Shown here piece by piece: positions 61,249 through 64,000 of a stretch of 64,000 nt of DNA (the stretch's first letter is position 1; every line of letters begins with the position of its first letter). Origin of the DNA: Mycetocola tolaasinivorans (GTDB lineage Bacteria > Actinomycetota > Actinomycetes > Actinomycetales > Microbacteriaceae); assembly GCF_003667565.1 (NCBI RefSeq), contig NZ_RCUX01000003.1, positions 248,001 through 312,000 on the forward strand, in the 5' to 3' direction. The notes under the pieces were generated by a model that was not told where the DNA came from, ran no database searches, and saw only the letters and a program-made list of their open reading frames with translations. The translations under genes were made by a program, and so were the position numbers.

Positions 61249-61475
61249 AACCGTGATTCACTTCCCCAAAAAGGTTCACGGCGGCCGGCGCTATGCGGAG
61301 GCCGCCCCGCCACATCCCCCAGGAACGGAGGGGTGTAAACGGTTCGCGGCGGAGTCGCCGCTTCGTCAGGCTAACACCGATTTTCCGACACGGCCACAAA
61401 GATTCTGCTGCCGCGGCGAGTGACGGCGTGTCACCATACGAGAATAAGCGGACGTGCCCCTCCTGGGGTTGATTA
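61249..61475. other. leader and promoter region of the NlpC/P60 gene
   Basis: On the reverse strand a -10-like TAGCCT (61373-61368) is followed by about 115 bases with two GC-rich inverted repeats (GCGGCG/CGCCGC and GGCGGCC/GGCCGCC). No gene is seen. The part next to the TetR gene (61440-61475) shows nothing of note. Confidence 0.5.
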
Positions 61476-62078
61476 CTAGCGCTCCGGAAGCGGAGTTGCG
61501 GAATCCCCGGTCAGGGCTGAAATCAAAAGGCCCGCGAGCCGCGCCAATTCATCGGAGCGCTCCGGCGCGCCGCCCAGGTGGGCGGTGGCACGCAGCACCA
61601 GCGGGAAGTCGGCATCAGACACATCGCGGCGCAGCGCGCCGGCTGTGCGCGCAATACGGAAGAGCTCGGCGATGCCCGCGTGGATCGCAGCGTGCTCGTC
61701 ACGGAAGACGCGCGGGGCGTCATATCCGTCCAGAATGACGTCGGAGAACCCGCGATCCGCGGACTGCAGCTCGATGCTGTAGTGCACGAAGGCGCGGAAT
61801 GCGCGATCGGCGTCCTGATCGGCGAATCGCACCGCGTCACCGAGGATGACCGCGAAGTGCGCGAGCTGCTCGGCATACAGCGCGACGATCAGATCGTCGC
61901 GGGTGGGAAATCGACGGTAGAGCGTGCCGATTCCGACGCCCGCTCGCCGCGCCACATCCTCGAGGGAACCCCCGGTGCCGTTCTCCGCAAAGAGCTCGCC
62001 CGCCACCGAAAGCAGGATGGCGCGATTGCGTTCGGCATCGGCGCGGAGCGGGCGGGGCTGCGGGGTTTCGGCGGTCAT
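61476..62078 (-). CDS. TetR family regulator
   Basis: A 200-residue TetR protein with a clear HTH (AENGTGGSLEDVARRAGVGIGTLYRRFPTRDDLI). The ligand domain has the C-terminal SbtR-like form (VLRATAHLGGAPERSDELARLAGLLI). Targets are unknown; no palindrome between it and the neighbours was found. ATG 62078 has TAGACT (62090-62085, reverse strand) six bases ahead, suggesting a leaderless mRNA. Confidence 0.9.
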   Translation of the reverse strand: MTAETPQPRPLRADAERNRAILLSVAGELFAENGTGGSLEDVARRAGVGIGTLYRRFPTRDDLIVALYAEQLAHFAVILGDAVRFADQDADRAFRAFVHYSIELQSADRGFSDVILDGYDAPRVFRDEHAAIHAGIAELFRIARTAGALRRDVSDADFPLVLRATAHLGGAPERSDELARLAGLLISALTGDSATPLPER

Positions 62079-62115
62079 CCCCTCAGTCTAGCGCACGGTG
62101 GACCTCCCCCTCCGC

Positions 62116-63243
62116 TTACTCCACCTCTCCCCCGGGCAGGCACACGAGTTCACTGACCATTCGCTGCAGGGGGAACACGTTGGCTCGGGCGCGTCCGGGG
62201 TGCACTCGGTTGGTGAGGAGCGCCACCGCACTGCCGTGTTCGGGGTCAACCACGAGCATGGTTCCGGTGAAACCGGTGTGTCCGAGGCCCGGGACCGCGC
62301 CCATAAACTCGGCATCGCGGACCCGGAACCCGGCGGCCTGACCAAACCTGCCGGCGGCGTTCTCCCCGAAGATCCGCGGGGTACCGAGCAGCGAGACGGA
62401 GTCGGGGCTCAGCACCCGACCCCGGGCACCCCGGCCACCCTCCACGATCATGAGCCCCAGCGCGAGGGCATCCTCCGCAGTGCCGAAGAGACCGGAGTTT
62501 CCGCTCGGTCGCCCCAGGGCAAAACAGAGCTCATCGTGCACGCTGCCCTGAACGAGGCCGCGCTCCCCCTGCACCTCGGTGGCAACCGCCCGGGCGGGAT
62601 CGATCGGGCCGTATCCGGTGTTGCGGGTACCCAGCGGAGTGAGGACTCGGGTGGACATAATTTCAGCCAACCCCTGGCCTGTTGCCGTCTCGAGAATGTA
62701 CCCCAGGATGTTGTATCCGATGCACGAGTATTCGTGTGCGGCCCCGGGTTCACGAACGAGCGGCATCGTGAGTACGTTATTCCACAGTGCCTCGGGCGTG
62801 GGATCGGTGTGCCAGAACGGGGTGTTTGCGGGCAGCCCCGAATCATGAGCGAGCAGGTTAAGCAGGGTGAGCCGTTCCGATCCGGGGCCCGAGGCAACCG
62901 GTGCAATTTCTCGTAGCGGCGCGTGCGGATCGATGAGGCCGGAGTCAACCACGCTGAGTGCGGCCACCGAGACGAACAGCTTGGACAGCGAGGCGAAGTC
63001 GAAGCGGTGTTCGGGCCCGAGCGGTGCGGAGATTGCGTTCGGAATGTCCGCAAGGGCGGTGGTTCCGTGCAGGAAGTCGACCCGCTCGCCGCCGGCGGTG
63101 CGACCGGCGAGTGCGAGCGCCGATCCGGGAATCCTGCCCGGCACGCCGTGGAGCGCTGGATCCCGCATGGTTTCGGCGAGGATCGCGGTGATGCGTGCGG
63201 GGTCGGGGGCGATCGAGGATGTGTGTGTTGTGGCGGTGGCCAT
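62116..63243 (-). CDS. beta-lactamase family serine hydrolase
   Basis: A 375-residue class C-type beta-lactamase/penicillin-binding-fold protein. The SxxK motif is FASLSKLF near residue 88, the Tyr motif is EYSCIGYN, and GHTGFTGTMLVVDP replaces KTG. No signal peptide is seen, so it is more likely an esterase or D-aminopeptidase-like enzyme than an antibiotic-resistance enzyme. ATG 63243 follows AGGGAGACAC; the open codons further upstream are not family-like. Confidence 0.88.
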   Translation of the reverse strand: MATATTHTSSIAPDPARITAILAETMRDPALHGVPGRIPGSALALAGRTAGGERVDFLHGTTALADIPNAISAPLGPEHRFDFASLSKLFVSVAALSVVDSGLIDPHAPLREIAPVASGPGSERLTLLNLLAHDSGLPANTPFWHTDPTPEALWNNVLTMPLVREPGAAHEYSCIGYNILGYILETATGQGLAEIMSTRVLTPLGTRNTGYGPIDPARAVATEVQGERGLVQGSVHDELCFALGRPSGNSGLFGTAEDALALGLMIVEGGRGARGRVLSPDSVSLLGTPRIFGENAAGRFGQAAGFRVRDAEFMGAVPGLGHTGFTGTMLVVDPEHGSAVALLTNRVHPGRARANVFPLQRMVSELVCLPGGEVE

Positions 63244-63360
63244 GTGTCTCCCTGAGCTGCGGGCGCGGCACCCGCTTGTGGCGGCGAGACGCGCGTATCT
63301 GCCCAGCCTAAACCCGCATCGATTCCCGTTCCGGCATTTGCCTCGATGTCTTAAAACGAC

Positions 63361-63444
63361 AGGGTGTCCGGCCCCGAAGCCAGACACCCTGCACTCACAT
63401 CCACACCCGTCCCGGGACCCATGACGACCACGGGACGGGTGTGG
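63361..63444 (-). terminator. tandem hairpins after the anchored surface protein
   Basis: CCACACCCGTCCCG (63401-63414) pairs with 63431-63444 directly after the stop at 63450. A second stem AGGGTGTC/GACACCCT (63361-63390) is followed on the reverse strand by GTCGTTTTAAG. Both suit termination of the rightmost gene. Confidence 0.8.
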
Positions 63445-63449
63445 TGGTC

Positions 63450-64000
63450 TTATGATCCGTTCTCGGCGTTCTTTCGCTGCGCGCTTCGACGGATGAACAG
63501 GCCCGTTGCCGCGAGAAGCCCACCGATGGCGACCCACATTGCCCAACCACCGGCACCGGTGTGCACCAGGATCGGGGGCTTGGGCTGGGTCACGGGCGGC
63601 GCAACCGGGGGCTCGCTCGGATCACCCGGGGTGTGTGAGGGCGTTGGGGTTGCCGAGGGTGACACCGGCGGGGTGGGCGACGGGGACACCGGCGGCGTCG
63701 GCGAGGGGGACACCGGCGGCGTCGGTGAGCTGGTGGGATTGTCGGGCACCTTTGATCCCGAGATCGTGAGCCGCACATCAAACGCTACGGACACCGCACT
63801 GTCTGATCCGCTGGGGTAGTTGCCCGAGGTGGCTTCCACCGGGAAGTCGTAGCCGAGCGAGATGGTGGTACTGGCACCCTTTTGCAGGTTCGCGGTGAGG
63901 ATGCGGGTGTCCTTGCCATAGAGCTCGGCCGCGGAGTAGGCGTTCACGGTGAAGTCGCGGTAGTACTCGTCCTCGGGGTTGCCGGTGAGGCGAACGTTGA
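63450..64000 (-). CDS. cell-wall-anchored protein, C-terminal part (cut by right edge)
   Basis: The reverse-strand frame is open from the window edge to the stop at 63450, about 183 codons. The visible part has a beta-sandwich-like region (RDFTVNAYSAAELYG, TTISLGYDFP, SVAFDVRLTISG), a linker with three TPPVSPSP repeats, and a C-terminus PPILVHTGAGGWAMWVAIGG followed by a helix and RRSAQRKN. This is a sortase-signal layout, but the motif reads LVHTG in place of LPxTG. A surface or pilin-like adhesin is possible. Confidence 0.7.
   Translation of the reverse strand, partial: NVRLTGNPEDEYYRDFTVNAYSAAELYGKDTRILTANLQKGASTTISLGYDFPVEATSGNYPSGSDSAVSVAFDVRLTISGSKVPDNPTSSPTPPVSPSPTPPVSPSPTPPVSPSATPTPSHTPGDPSEPPVAPPVTQPKPPILVHTGAGGWAMWVAIGGLLAATGLFIRRSAQRKNAENGS

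Noticed and set aside
61249..61373. Firm call of a ydaO (c-di-AMP) riboswitch
   Set aside because: Only a GGGGAAGTGAATC stretch next to the start resembles part of the motif, and it is in the wrong place.

Overview
The window is high-GC actinobacterial chromosome, most likely a member of Microbacteriaceae (inference). Support comes from actinobacterial marker genes (sepH, rbpA, the DUF4193, DUF3093, DUF3710, DUF3159 and DUF3000 families, and a SigJ/ECF41 sigma factor), frequent GTG starts, and at least eight apparently leaderless genes with a TANNNT box six bases before the start codon. I see no rRNA, tRNA, CRISPR array, insertion sequence or phage. Both edges cut genes.

Layout. 1-2.2 kb: topoisomerase IV subunit A (cut at the left edge) divergent from an alkaline-phosphatase-fold protein. 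2.3-8.3 kb: a carbohydrate operon (binding lipoprotein, two permeases, GH1 beta-glucosidase, LacI repressor) with two LacI-type operators over its promoter. 8.4-11 kb: a large secreted beta-helix protein with an LPGTG sortase signal. 11.2-20.7 kb: a conserved core block: sepH, DUF4193, DUF3093, dut, DUF3710, DUF3159, acnA, dxs. 20.8-25 kb: NUDIX hydrolase, an internally shortened FAD/NAD(P) protein preceded by seven GATGC repeats, and two flavin-dependent (LLM) monooxygenases. 25.2-30.6 kb: fatty acid beta-oxidation pair, RNase D-like protein, DUF3000. 30.6-35.3 kb: alpha/beta hydrolase, a RibD-like reductase, SufE, thiosulfate sulfurtransferase, and the AFG1-like ATPase ZapE.

35.3-39.7 kb: TetR divergent from DUF1304 and a quinone-reductase-like gene, then the ammonium transporter with a GlnR-like box, then an orphan PemK/MazF-like gene. 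39.7-41.8 kb: an FAD oxidoreductase followed by an ECF41 sigma factor; the operon has an ECF41-type promoter, and the sigma gene has no ordinary start codon before conserved region 2. 41.8-49 kb: rbpA, glycerophosphodiesterase, SPFH and NfeD proteins, an atypical SDR, an HdeD-like protein, then MerR divergent from a SnoaL-like gene and an esterase. 49-51.5 kb: CmtR-type metal sensor and heavy-metal P-type ATPase. 52-57.7 kb: a three-gene SMC-like operon, jetA-jetB-jetC (MksF-E-B), with no JetD/MksG nuclease beside it. 57.7-64 kb: GNAT protein, aminotransferase, NlpC/P60 hydrolase, TetR, beta-lactamase-family hydrolase and a cell-wall-anchored protein cut by the right edge.

The most interesting places are the JetD-less Jet/Mks operon, the ECF41 gene whose apparent start is GTA right behind an amber stop, the pentanucleotide tract upstream of the shortened FAD gene, and the acnA leader with an operator-like palindrome and a tiny upstream reading frame. 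All functions are inferred from reading the sequence; no database search was run.
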